NCBI GenBank assembly: GCA_033026295.1
Contig: CM065178.1
Location: 24,939,781-25,003,780 of the forward strand
Source: Channa striata
Taxonomy: Eukaryota; Chordata; Actinopteri; Anabantiformes; Channidae
Reading direction: 5' to 3'
Length of the DNA stretch: 64,000 nt
The translations under genes and the position numbers were made by a program. A model generated the notes under the pieces. The model was not told where the DNA came from, did no database searches, and saw only the letters and a list, made by a program, of their open reading frames with translations. Shown piece after piece: positions 10,803-24,903 of this stretch (positions are counted from its first letter, which is position 1; each line of letters begins with the position of its first letter).

Positions 10803-13584
10803 TGCAGCAACAAGAGCGAACACTAACATTTAAATCCGAACTGACGTTTGCTCAGGCTTGTATTGTGAGAACTAACACAGATTTTGTTCCTTTGCTTTGA
10901 TGTAATGTAACTGCAAGTGATTCATTTTTCCTGTGTAGTTGAAAGATGACACATTTTTTACAAACTTTGTTTACTGCATTAGTTGTGTGTGTATTTATTG
11001 ACAACGAGAGAACATTAAAACACAGATGATGCACACTGACGTTCCCGGGCAGGAGGCTCCACATACATAAATACAGTAACATGTAACATGTAACATACAG
11101 CAGCATCAACGTAAAGTGCTACAACCTGCCAAGTCACCTCCAGCTGGGTTCCCCCGGTACGTTTTACTCATGGAGTTGATGATGGAGCAGGTGGAGGGTT
11201 TTGTGTCTTTGCTCAAGGACACTTCAGCAGGACATGGAAGAAAATACTGGCCTTTCACTTCTGGACATAATTTGTTTAAAGAGTTTTTTTTTTCCCCAGT
11301 GTTGGTCACCGTGCAGCAGTAATGCACCATTCCATTCAAACGTTTGTGACATTTAAAACATCCTAGAATTTGCCAAAACACCTGAACAAGCCAAAATCCT
11401 TATGGCAACGGCAGCGAGCACCCAGGAAGGGTTCAAAGACGATATCTGACGCACAATGAATCCAGACCAAAGTCCACGTGAACAACTGTAAAGACATCCA
11501 CAACCAATGGGAAGAAGGCATCCTTCAAAGCTCGGAGGAGCGGAGCGGCTCTCAAAAGCAGAGTGACGTCTACAGTAAAGTGCTTGAAAGCAGCTGTTCT
11601 GTGTGTAATAAAGCAACTTGAAAAAGACAATTTGATGTTCAGTTCCATATTTAAGTTTAGTCTAGTTGTTTTACCCAAATCCTTAAACATTCCTTGGTCT
11701 CCTCAAGTGTTGATGTTTGAGTCTGAATATAACAAAAATGATCTGAAGGAAATAGTTGGAGTTACACCTCAAAGTTTGCTTCTTCCTCGTCTTCTATTGC
11801 ACTGACATTAGAGCTCAGTATTACAGAATATGATTAGCTAAATTCAAAATACTATAGGTTCTTATTACTATGGCTATATTAGCGTCTCTATGGCTTGTTT
11901 TGTACGACTAGCAATTACAGAATTTCTAGTGCACACGTTCACCACAGTGCCATGCACTTCTACTGTAACAGGAAACAGCTGGTCAGGAGGAGACGGATAT
12001 GTAAGATGTATGTTATTAATGCGAGGGAATGACTCGACAAATACATTTTGGATTCAACGTCTGTTGTTGGAAAGAAAAGGCTCATAACCAGAAACTGGGA
12101 ACGTTTGTTTCATTTGTTTGGTCAAGGCAGTGGGGGAGCCCGTCACAGTGATGCATCGAAACGGCAGCACATACTGTACCTCTGAAGGACAAATATGGAA
12201 AATGAATTAGAAAATAAGCAAAGGCCACAAAGCTCCATCTGTCACTAACACACAGGATGCTTGAAGAGGCGGGTTTATTAATGACGGCAGTAAAGTTTGA
12301 ATGCAGCAATATTGGAGTTAATTCATGTTCACTGTGTGTGACCAAGCACAACGCCGTTTCTAAAGGAAACAGAAATCATTTCAGTGGATCCTAGCACAGT
12401 ATTTAATGGGTCCACTGCAGAACAATGCAGGTTCTGAATCCGTCACTGCTTTCCACGGCTAACACCACTTTTAATATGTAACGACTTATGGCTGCATCTT
12501 TTTTGTAAAGCAGCTGGCAGAGCTGCCGCCGTTCACTGAGCTTGTGCGACCAAGTGATTCACATTTGACCACTGGTCACAAGCCTGGTAAATGTTGGGGA
12601 GCGTTGGGTGAGGAGGGGCATCCCTGTGTGGACCCCAAGCTGAGGCGAAAGTCCAAGGAAAAAACATTTCCCTGTCAGTTCGATTGCCCATGTCACTTCG
12701 TTGGTGTTTCAGGCTCAGACCTTTCTAATAATCCTGCACTTATTTGAGCTTTTAACAGGTGAAGGTGAATAAATTATATTCAGATGTTCATCAACTGAGG
12801 ATGGTGTCTAATAGTTACACTTCAAAGACTTGGCTTAAATAAAGCACAACGCAAAATGTCAAGACAGAAGCTCAGCCTTTTTTCGAAACGCTGCACAGAC
12901 TAAATGATTCATCTGGAGATTCACGGAGGATGAAAGTTGGTGTTAGATGCAGCCATAAAATAATGAGGGTGTTGTTTTTGGTCACAGCATCAGAGATGTA
13001 GATTCACCCCAGTGGACACTTTATGGGATTCTCTTCCCAAACTGTTGGCTGTGTTTTTCCTTCTGACGTGATTTGTGAGGCATTTGTTCTCGCCACATGA
13101 CAAATTCATGCCGCGTTTGTGACTGATGCACCGGCAACTGAGGCGGCCAGCATTGAGTCAGCATCACGAGAGAGGTACGACAGTCGTCATTTTAGACATT
13201 AGTGATGCAACATAAGGCAGCTTACGGAGGTACAGGCAGTCGCAGCACACGTGCCGATTTGTCCGGTGTATCAGCTACACATGAGGCAAGACTGTGCGCA
13301 GCGGCCAGAAGGAAACGCCACAAACTGGTGTCGAAAGGAGGAAAACTGGACTAATGATTGTTGGGATTCAAATATTCTGACGTGATGATGATCAGAAGTG
13401 GCAGAAATACAGAAACTCCGGACTCAGGTAAATTTTTTCTGCACACGCTCAAATATACTTGCAGCACAAATAATCCACTAAGAGAAAGTGTAGTACTGAA
13501 GATTTAGAGACAAACTCTCATTGGTGAAAAGTACGGTAACAAGTTTATGGGATCAAAGGCGAGGAAGAAACACACCACCTTAAA

Positions 13585-13725
13585 TAAATGTAGTGGAGTA
13601 AAAGCAAAAGTATTTCATGCTTTTATGGAGAAAAAGTAGCAATAAATCTACTCAGAGCACCACTCATTTTTACTGAGTGTGGCCTTTGAGTAAATGCACG
13701 TAGTTACTTACTCTCTCCGATTAAA
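13585..13725 (+). repeat. diverged teleost interspersed repeat (GTAGTGGAGTAAAAG family)
   Basis: Contains AAATGTAGTGGAGTAAAAG, AAAAAGTAGCAATAAA and GAGTAAATGCACGTAGTTAC, words typical of a very abundant fish repeat that I recognise by pattern only. Similar pieces occur near 21760-21862 and, in the opposite orientation, 59935-60085. Confidence 0.5.
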
Positions 13726-14760
13726 AGTAACTCCAGATTGGGATAAGGATGTAAAAGGAAGAGGGATAATGTTGTAAACTTTTCAAGCATCCTGTATCTG
13801 CTGGTATAAAAGATCACGTCACCCGACCCAATCTGGTTAAAGGAACTAACAGCAGGAGCAGGCGAGCTGCGGGTCAACAGCGTCTCACCACAGACTTGAA
13901 TCTCCGCAGAGGATATAAAGGGCTACAATCGCTTCTTTGCTCTGTGAGTTTGCGTAACTGATGGACAGTCGGCTGTCGGCTGGGTGGCAACGAGAACAGT
14001 CCGTGTTATCAGCCATGGGATCGTGTGTAAGGTGTTAGCGGAAAGACCAGGGTGGGAAACCTGAGGGACTAACCGAGGCGTCTGCAGGGGCTTGAGGAAC
14101 CGCTGATCACTACAAGTAGCTGAAGGATTACGTGGGTTAAGAGACTCGACTTTAGGGTTTCACAGATCCTGCTACAGTTTAATGGAAGTTTGACATTTTG
14201 CAGACATGCTTTCAAGATCAAATCCAAAGCGAATTCTGCTAAAGAAATCTGGTCATAAATGTTTCTGACAACTAGGCGCGAGAGCACTGCCTTTATTGAC
14301 AGGTTTAACTCTGTACAGATTTAAAGAGACTGGAGGTCAGTTACTCAGAATATTGGACTATTCCCTGAATCTGTCAAGAGTTATGATGCCCAGTGGCCAT
14401 TGCAAGTCACCAAAGCTGGGCCGTAAAAAAGAGCTTTTGGCTGATGGAAATGATGTGAAACGATAAACGGAATAAAATCCCTCACATTTGCAGCTTATTT
14501 CATGGAAACATTTAATTCATCGATTTTTTGCCTATTAACTGATTAATTACCTAATGTATCTCTAGAGGCTAAAGTTCATTCGCATTCACATCAATCACTG
14601 ACGACTTATTGACCCTTCAGTGTTTTTATCTAAAAATTAAGGGTGTTCAGGTGACTTCGGTTTTACTTTAACTAACAATGATTGGTTACCTGTCCGTGGG
14701 TCCCCTGTCAGCTGACAAAACACACGTGTGGTAAATTTCCCACCCTGGTCTCGTTATCTT

Positions 14761-17700
14761 TCATCCATGCAGGGCACAGAAGTCGAAGTCGGCGAAGGCT
14801 TCCTGCTGTTCAGCAGAGAGGTTGAAGGGCTTAGACGGAGGTGACAGGATTGGCTGGAGTCGAGTGAACTCGCTGTCGAAGTTGCTGACGTCCGTGGACT
14901 CTTTGATTGACGGCAGGAACGGTGGTCTTACGTTCTTGGCCAGCAGAGCCTCCCAGTCAATGGTCTGTAAGAGAACAATGTATCCGAGTTTTCTTTGCAA
15001 GATATCCACCACTTTGCAAAGTGGATGTCTCTCCCACAATGGGCCTCTGCACATCTCAGCATCTTTTAATTCGAACTCTGTCACAAGCGGCTGCAGAGCC
15101 GGAGGAACAGGCTGCTACGAGCCAGTGGGTCGACTTTCTGACTTATTATTTGAAACATAAAAACGTGACGATGGCATTTACAGGTGTTGGGTGTACGGTG
15201 TCACTGTCTGCCAAAGGCAAAGTTGTGAAGTGAGCTTCTCGTAAACTTTAGTTGACATTACAAACTGAGCAGGTTTTAAATACTGTGGAATTATTATGAA
15301 CATTCTTTTCAGCCACCTGTAGGTGCCCGGTTTTCACAGTTCATGTCTTATTTCCGTTCATCCTGTACAACAAAAATCCACTTTGAGCGGTTTCCAATAT
15401 TTTAGCAGTTGTAATGAATCAACTTTAGCTGCTAAAACAACAGTATTCAATCAGAAAGGCTTAAACAATCAATGACTTTTATGATAAATACTCAGTGTCT
15501 AATCACTAGTGGTGACTACGTCTGCACAGCTTCAAAGACTTAGTTAATAAGTGACCAGCAGTTTAGGTGATTTACCTCAAAGAACTTCTCTCCTTTGACT
15601 TCATTTGCATCCCTCTCTCCAGCTCCGAGCCTCTTCAGAGGATTCTTCTTCAGCAGCTGCAGGCAGATGACGTGTGTTTATGTTATCAGCTCCACTTTTC
15701 CTGGAGCTGACCTGGAAATTTACTGACATTTGCAGATTTCACCAGACGTAATCAGCTCCGTGGTAATTTTAAATACTTCTCTCTGTCTGGTAAAAGTTCT
15801 TTAGCAGTGTTAACTAGTTTTTCCCTCAAGGCTTAAATTTCTTGCTCACAAAGACAGACAGACATGGCATCGCAGTGAACTTGACCTTTGACCCCCAAAA
15901 TCTTCTCAGTGCATCCTTCAGTCTAAGTGGATGTTTGTGCCAGATTTGAAACTCTGCTGTAGGAAGTAGTCATTTCCATCCTGCATTTTAAATGTGAAGT
16001 AACACTACAAACCTTTAGGCTTAAAATCTTCATCGAGCTAATCTTTATTCTCACAGATATTGGATGTTTGATTCGTGGATTCATCACATTAGGAATTTCT
16101 TTAGCACGTGTGTATGTGGAGCGGAGCAAGAGCCGAAGGACGAAAGATGAAAAGTGGGGCTCGTTACCTTCTGGGTGATGGAGACAACATCAGGGGGAAG
16201 AGAAGGTGGATACTGCACATCGTCATTGACGATGCTATCGAAGACCTCCTCCTCATCCTCGCCGGGGAACGGAGACTGACAGGAAGGAAGGGAGACGTCA
16301 GATTCATGCTTCGATCCATCGTAATTTTCATTTGTTCACATACAGATTCAGCCCATTTTTTACATTTTCCAAAACACATTGATGATGTGCTCTGTCAGCT
16401 ACAAACAATCATTTCATCCAAACACGTTAATACTACAAGTACATTCATAAGATTCACTCAGCGCCACTGATGTGTTTCAAATGCTATGTGACGTACTTCT
16501 GTGATTATTGATTTTTTTAACACACTTCTTGCTTTTTCCTGTGGCATTTAAATCACTTGAGGGGGTGTAAGTGAATAATGAACTTGCTGGTTGCAAGTAT
16601 TTGAGCATTTGAGCCTTTTTGTAAAACGCAGACACCAAATTTCCATTTACACCATTTTCCCTTCTTCCTCCCTCTTTAGCTCAAAGCCACAGGGACCACA
16701 CAGCTCAACAGCTCTTACTAGCAGCAGAAAGCCTGACTGTGGGTTAGAGTCATTTGCCTGATCTCTACACAGGTCCCTGACAGCATGTATTCATTTTGCC
16801 AACCACTTACAGATTTGAATATCTACAGAAAAGCAGAGACAGTGAGACACGAAGGGTGAAGGACCTGGGGAGAGGGGGAACAACCGTAACTACCCGCACA
16901 GAGAACTTAATGTGCGTTAACAACCTCTCCAATGAGCATCTCGTAGATGAGGACGCCCATTCCCCACCAGTCCACGGCTCGGGTGTAGTTGTCATCTGTC
17001 AGCACCTCTGGAGCCAGGAACTCAGGAGTCCCACAGAAAGTTGAGGTTCGATCTCCGTGACCCATCCCTGCAGAAATGTTAAAAAACCACATGTGTTACA
17101 GGTGCTGTAACTCCCTCTGAGCTGTCATGAAGAATAATCATTTAAGGGAAAACGTTCTTAGCGACGCTGCATTCTTCAGAAATAAAGTTTGTGGGAAAGG
17201 TGGACGAGTCCGGTGACGTATAGACGACGTGCGAAATCAACTCACCTTCTTTACAAAGTCCAAAGTCTGTGATTTTCACGAATCCATCTGCATCCATTAA
17301 CAGGTTATCCAACTTCAGATCTCTGTGGAAAACACACAGCGCTCTGTAGCTCCATCTAAAGCTGCTATAACATGCGACACTTTGGTCGATAGGACTCACC
17401 GATAGATGATTTTATTTAGGTGCAGGAACTCTAAACCCAGCACAACACATGCTGAGTAAAACCTGCAAACATCAGACTTCGGATTATGGATCACAGGGAT
17501 GAACATATTCACACTTAGAAACTGTCTGTAGTGTAGAGGTACAAACGCGTGAAGGCTCTAACCTCGTCTGAGCCTCTGTAAAGACGTCGTTGTGAATGTG
17601 GATCATGAGGTCGCCGCCTGGTAAATACTCCATGACAAAGCAGACGTGGTCGCTGGTCTGGAAGCAGCCGTGGAGGTTGACCAAGAACGGATGCCTGGAT

Positions 17701-20700
17701 GCGTTGATCATCTCAAAGATCCTCTTCTCACTCATAAGACTGCGGGACAATGCAAAACGAGCCGTCACACGCCACCTTTAATCATTAGTGCAGCACAACA
17801 CTCACTTTTAGCTCCTACAGGGGGAATTCAACTTGACATTTAAGCATGACGTCATTCGAACTGTTCATGTCAAGGACCCCAAAACCACTAACTGAGAAAT
17901 AAAACAGCTCTAACTCTTGGTTTTACCCGTTTCTTTTTTCAGCCTGACAGTCTAAATACAGCAGGCCATTGTTTTGGCCTTATTCTAATGGAGAATCTAT
18001 TAGATGTTCTTTATCCCGAAAACAGGCTTAAAAGGAGGAAAATTCATTAACAGAGTCAATAAAACAAACACTTTCTCAATGTGGATCACTGCTATCGATT
18101 CGTTCACTTTGACCTGCACCTCTAATTTTAAGCCTGTATCTGATCTGAGGACCTAAGCACAGAGAGTGTAAAAGCCCCACGATTGATTTGATGACCAAGA
18201 TACTAACAGTGCAAAGGGTTGATTTGCAAAAAGGAGTTATTAATCTCTGCTCTCCAAATGAATGGAGATGAAGGAAACCAGCCTTTGTATTTACTGACTG
18301 ATGAATTGTGAAGTGTACTATCAGTAGATGTGCCTTTGGTTCGGAGTTATCTGAGGCCCTGAATGCTAATAGGTTTTTCTTTTTCTTGCTTTTGTAAATT
18401 GTTCCGAAAAGACGTTCACAGTGACACACCTGTCCACTTCATCACGAGACACGATGTCTCTTTTCTTCAGGGCCTTGATGGCGTACAGTTTTCCTGACTT
18501 CTTAAACTCAGCCAGCAGAACCTGCACAGAGAACATTTGCAACACATCAGCTGAGGACAAACACAAGGAAACGTCGCCCGAGTTGAAAGTCTTTACACGG
18601 TTACCTTCCCAAAGTGTCCTCTGCCTAGAACTGAAATATATCTGAAATCCTCCATGTGCATCCTTGAGAAAAAACAGACAAAAGCAGAAAAATGCCCTTG
18701 ATTTTTAACTGACGCAGATCATAAGATACAGTAGATGTGTGAGTGTGTCATGTATGAGCGTGTACTTTAGAGCAGATACGGGCTGGTCGTCGTTCGCGTC
18801 TCTGCCGTTTATGGATGGCTGCATATAGAGACAAGATTCAGAGGAACTCACCAGTCAGTTACATGAATGAGTCAGAGCCACATATCACACCCCAGTGTCA
18901 ATATTCCTTTAAACTATGATTTTCTTTTCTAACGGATCGACTGTCTTTCCTGTAGAGATTGCTGTCTGGAGTTTTTAATTACATTTTTAAACTGTTAAAA
19001 GCTGTAGAAAGATGCTCATTTAAATTTTTGGTTCTATGAGTTTTTCAATTATACATTTGTAATACATGTTTTTTTGGTTTTTGATCAAGATAAGGCTCCA
19101 AAAAATACAAGAATATCTAAAGTGTTTGGTCTTCAAACGAGAGGTGCATCGAAATAAGATAAATACACCACAGGTAGAGTTCTCTCTTTCACTTTGAAGC
19201 AAAATTTAAAAGTGAAAACTCCATAAAAAATATAGCGCAACATGACACATCCTCGGCTCCCTTAGAGCAAGTTAATCGATAAGCATTTACCAGAGTGTCT
19301 TGCAGCGGAGGCACAGATGATGTTTTATGTTCTGTAATGATGATGGTGGGAGTGCTGTCTCTCTGGTCCGTGCCGGTGGGAGACGGCTGATCTTCACTGA
19401 TGCTGAGTGTGATTACTGGAGCTGGGCTGCATGTGTGACAGGACAAAGCAACAAAAAGTGTTCAGTTTCAAAGTGCTGTTCCAACCATGTGAACGCTCCG
19501 ATATCAGATCTTTAGATGAACGCTTTATAACTGGCAACCCACAGTAAAACGCTTGCTCAGGTTATTCTGAAGGTCTGACATGTGAAGGCTAGTAGTGCTT
19601 TGCATAAAAATTTTATAAGTTGGAGTATTTTTAGGAGAATAAGTGAAGCTTAGATTATGTCTGACGTTGGCAGTGAAGTGGTTGTTTGCGGCTCCGTGTC
19701 TGCTGGATGTCTGCTGTTATTTGCCAGCAGGTCTGGGGTCGTCGAGAGAGTCGAACTGAAGGTGGTGAAGGAGCTGTAACGAGGGAGGATGCTCATCATC
19801 AGGTGACCCCACGTGGCAAAATTCATGTTCATCTGGGCTGCTCGGAGGAAGTTCTTCCCTGAAAATTAAAAATGCAATCCACATAAACAATAACTTGAAC
19901 ACTGGTGTGTTTGGCAGCACCTGGGTATCGCACAAACACGGGGTCAAGGAATCGGCTGAAGCTGCAGGGTTTCTATGTGAACGTGTACCTCTCTCTTTGG
20001 TGAAGATGCATCGCTGACGTCTCAGTTTTGGTTGCCGCTCGATAAAAGTGTCAATGAATCGAAGCTGTAAAATAAAATCTAATTTATTTTTATGGATATT
20101 TACTTATGTTTGTCAAGGATTGCTAAACATTTTATATGTAATGAAAAAAACCATAACAACACACTTACAAAATATAATGTTAATATGCTAAATATATCAG
20201 AGGTGCAAATAATAAAATTATAATAATGCACTAAAATGTGTAAATAATACTGATTAAAACAATCAACGAGTCATAAAACAAAGAAATTTATATGTAAGAA
20301 TATTTGAATGTGGCAATAAGTGAAATGAAAAAAAAAAAAAGGAAGGACATCACAAAGCCCCATGTGGGGCGTGCCGGGTACCTTGGTGTAGAGGAGACCT
20401 TGTGGCTCCAGACTCAACTCCTGGTTTTGGTCGGGCTTTTCAATCATCTCCTCCAGGCGCAGGAACTTGACTGCACACATGGCCCTCCGGTGGCGCCAGA
20501 AGACACCGACCTCCAGCTCCCGAGACTGTCGGTAGATTTACAGCAGACAGAGCAAGAACATAATGAATGAGTCAGTGACAGACAGGACAGGGCTGGCCTG
20601 CTTAGCGCTGCAGCTGGGACAGGCTCCAGCCCCCCGGGACCCTGAACACCACAATCTTTCCCATAAACAGCATATACTGTATGCAATTATTGACACCACG

Positions 20701-23700
20701 GAATTGAGGCCTTGATGCCGAAAAGATTTGGGGACAGTTATCGCTTAAACGTTCAGGTGTGCTCAGTCAGTTTTAACTGCAATTGAGTATTTACTTTAGA
20801 GTTTTAACCAATGTTCTAGTAACGTTTGCATATGAAAAACTCAGTACAGTTCAGTTATTCTGGTTCCCACATTTAAATTAAGGCATAAAAAACAAATATT
20901 CAACAATCACATGCTTCCATTAGTTGACATACAAAACTACACAAACACGCACACACAGTCACCTAGTCACCAAATTTCTGTGTATGAAATGAGACATATT
21001 TCTGCAAGTGTATAGTTACGCTAATAGTAAATGCTAATCTAAAAACAAAATTAAGACATTACAGAGAGCTGACCTCATGCTGCTGGTCTATAAATCTCTC
21101 TTAGGACAGAAAATACTACCCTGACCTTCTTTTACACTCTGACCTTTTAAATGTTTCGCTCCGATCAGACAGAAGAATAAAACCAAACCTGACACCGGAT
21201 CAACACACTCACTCACTCTGATTTCTTGAAACGACCCAACAAATTAAACTCCTCTGAATTCGTTTTACCGGTTTGGTAAACTGATGTCTGCAGGTGCTGG
21301 GGAGACACCTGCTGACCACGGACCGAACTACCACAACAGACCAGATCAGCGGAACTCAGAGTGAATCCACATTTTACTTGAATGAAGTAGCTGTTGCAAA
21401 GTAAAAACATACTAGGAAAAGTAATGGACCTGAATTTAAGTAATGCAGGAGATGCATAGTAACATTCTGATACCGATGCATTGTAAATAAAATTGATTAA
21501 ACACTATTAAAACACAATTGTACACTATTAAAAAGATATTAAATATCTTATAATGATTATAATAATATTCAGAAAGGTAAATAAAACACAGCCTGATTAT
21601 TCTAGTCGCTTTTTGATTGTAGCATTGTCTGGGTTACTGCTCATCTGAGCGGGGGTGAATTGGACAATGTGACTGAAACAGAACACTGCTTAGTCTGGCT
21701 GCAAAATGACAATATGACAATGAATAAGTATATCAAGGTCAAGTTGTGGAATAAAAAAAGAACAATTCACCAACAGTAATATAGTGAAGTAAAAGTATAA
21801 AGACTTTATAGTATAAGTATAAAATAAGTATAAAAACTGAGAAACACTTGAATAAAGTACATGTATGTAAAATGATGGATTATTTTGGCCACCACAGTCA
21901 TTTCTTAAACATTATGCATCTGTACATACGCAGACGTTTCTGTGCTTCCAGACACACATTTTTAATCTTTTGGTTCGATGAGAAATTCTTTCTTTTGTTA
22001 GAGCGAGGCCTCCCTTTTAATTGTCCATCCTCACACGTTGAGTGAGTGTATTTTTCCGTGTACTGTGTGACCCGCTTAGTGCCAGTGCACGGTGTGGAAG
22101 GTCCTGCGTTTACTGTAATAAAGGTCCATCTCATCTTTACTATAACTTATAAAGCTGCTGACCCCACTTTTATCTGCACCAGTGTCCCAGAGACAATGGT
22201 CCGCGAGGAATGCCACGCTGTAAGGGAACAGTGTTTCCATGGCGTCTCGTGTCTGCACTTATTTCAGGTTTGGGCAGGAAGTAAATACACAGGAAGGAGT
22301 GCTTGAATAGGGGAGGTGTGGATCATGGGTGGTGAACAAAAAATGACTCTGGAAAAATAATGGACACTGGCCAGCAATGAAGAGGGTTTTGTTGGTGGGA
22401 AGTGGGGGATGAATCTATTGTTTTCTTTAGTTTTCCTACTATTGTACAACAACAATATTACTAACATGATCATAAGTATTAACTACAATTTTTTACATGT
22501 ATTGTCATCCATTTACCTAACCAACACGGTGAAATATTAATTTATGAAACCATATGATTTTTGGAGTAGCGCGGTTTTTCCCAGTACCACCAAGCAGGTT
22601 CAGATCACGGTCCACATGTAGAGAAATAACTTCAGCTCAAAAGTCCACTTGCCAGCATTTCAGCTGCACCTCTCCATTTCCTTCAGGGAGTAAAATAAAA
22701 CCCGAGAGTTTCTTCTGGTCGGATACTAGGATGCTGCACAGTACTGCAGGCACTGTGTCGTACTGTGTCGCCCTAACCACCAACTGCATGTCAGTGACTG
22801 GACTCACCCGCTCCAGCTGGAGGCAAAACCTCTGATCCCAGCTCAGTCTGCTGACAGGTGCCCACCGTGTAAGGCCGACCACCCTGCCATCGAGCCGGAG
22901 CACTGCGCCGATCTCTGCTGCAGAAAGGACAAAAACTCTCACGTTTGAGCCCAGTGCTTTGACTGTAGATATTACAACTCAGTTTTAAGAAAACAGAAAC
23001 TAAATTTGACGTCTTGAGCTGAACCAACTTCTTCTAACATCCTTGGGGGAGGATATAGTTTATCAAATGCAACAAAAAGGACATTAGATTACCACGTATA
23101 CATGTATGTCATAATTCATAAAATGCCCGGCATGAAGATTAAACTTCTGCTCACACGTATTTAAATGTGCTTCTACATTATACCTGCATAACTAACTTTA
23201 CGCTAGTGTTTTAATATTTTTTAACTTATTTTATTTAAACTTATTTTTCAAACTTTATTTCATGGTTTAGTAATTTCAAAAATTACTGAGACACCGGAAC
23301 GTAACAATTATTTTTTGAAGTGTTTCATTATAAAACATGTAAGGCTCCGGAATTGTTGTATTATATCCTCACCTATAGACAAATGACAGATTTTGCATAT
23401 TGAGTTGACTGCATGAATTTTGAAAATGTACAATCTTAACACCTGTTCTATTTTCTCTAGAATAAAAAAACTAATTCCGTGTTTATTTCTATACATGCCT
23501 GCAAAATAGTGTTTTTCCTTTCTTCTTTATTGTTATTGTAATATTGTTTCCAGTATTCTTCTTCTACTGCAAGATTTCAATTGTACATATTAAAGGTAAT
23601 AGTTAGGTTTCATAACACTCCCTGCATAGCGACTGACTGAAGCTGAGAAACAAGTTAAACTTTGCTGCCAAAACAGTGAAATGCAGCAATTTAAGCAGAA

Positions 23701-24870
23701 GTGCTTCAAAAATCCCAAACACTGACCCGAAGGCTCGTCCGTTCTGTGAGCAGCGGGCGAGCTGCTCTCCGTGGGATCCTGACGGTTTTTCTGCTCCAGG
23801 TTTCTCGGAGGTTTCAGTAAATCCTCACATCCAAAAAGGCAAACTTCAAGCTGGCCTGAAAGAAATTATAAGAAAAATCTGGACTTAAAAATCAGACAGT
23901 TAACTCTCAATTTACAAGAACCATCTACTGATTAAAACTCGTGCTGCTTTCAAGTCTGAGACAATCTACACATAACCTGAAAGTGATTGTCTACAGTTTC
24001 TAGTGCCTGGTAATAAATCTTAGTTAACACCAAACTAAACATGGCATTTCAAAGTAAAACCTCTTATTTGTCAGCGTGGATAAATCTCCTGGACTCCAGC
24101 CTCTAATCAGCGCTGTCTGGAGACGCACACGTAGCTTTTACATCCTCATTCTCTTCATTTTCACTCTAGTGCTAGCAGCTGTGGAGCAGAAAATCGGCCC
24201 AAGCGCTTTGACCGCTCCGAGACTCGTTCCCGTTATTCACTGCCAACAGAGCAACTCCAGGATTTGTCTCATTACATCATCAAAAGCCTTTTTTTTGCCT
24301 CGTGCCGGGAGAGAGCAGCTTACAACTGAACCATCCAAAACCAACAGATTACATGTCGTGATCATCCACTGCCAGAGGTCAGAACATGGTAAATCATGTT
24401 CAGCTTCTGATGATACTAGAGAGGGCAGCTGTGTATGAAATGAAATAAACATAACAACTTGCTATAATTTTCTCTAAAGGCCAAAGGTTTTTCTTATAAT
24501 TTTCCACAAATGTTCTCATTAGACGTCTGTAAGATCATTATTATTTTATAGTTTGGTTTTGTAGTCAATAGAAAATGAAGAATGAAATTATTTTCTGTTT
24601 ATAAACGTAATAATTAATCACTAACTGCGTTAGCTCTATTTATAGTTTCAATTATGTTAAGGCATCAAACTTTATAGGCACCTAATATATTTTTAGACAT
24701 ACACACACATAAATACACACATATACATATATATATATATATACACACACATATATATACACGTATATATGTACGTATATACACACACACACACACACAT
24801 ATATGTATATATATACACACACATATATATACATACATACATACTTATATATATATATATACACATATAT

Positions 24871-24903
<33 letters not shown>

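Larger units (their letters stand above)
10058..14760. other. intergenic region between zdhhc12 and pkn3
   Basis: No gene recognised over about 4.7 kb. It holds the zdhhc12 3' UTR with a candidate AATAAA at 10797-10802, a low-confidence repeat-like stretch at about 10140-10600 with CTCAACTCGACTC words, a diverged teleost repeat at about 13585-13725, and a 16-base perfect inverted repeat (14044-14059 and 14736-14751) next to the last pkn3 exon. All open frames are short and show no splice-linked similarity. Confidence 0.6.

Noticed and set aside
13140..14300. Possible extra gene between zdhhc12 and pkn3
   Set aside because: No frame above about 70 codons, no conserved motif, and partly made of repeat remnants.
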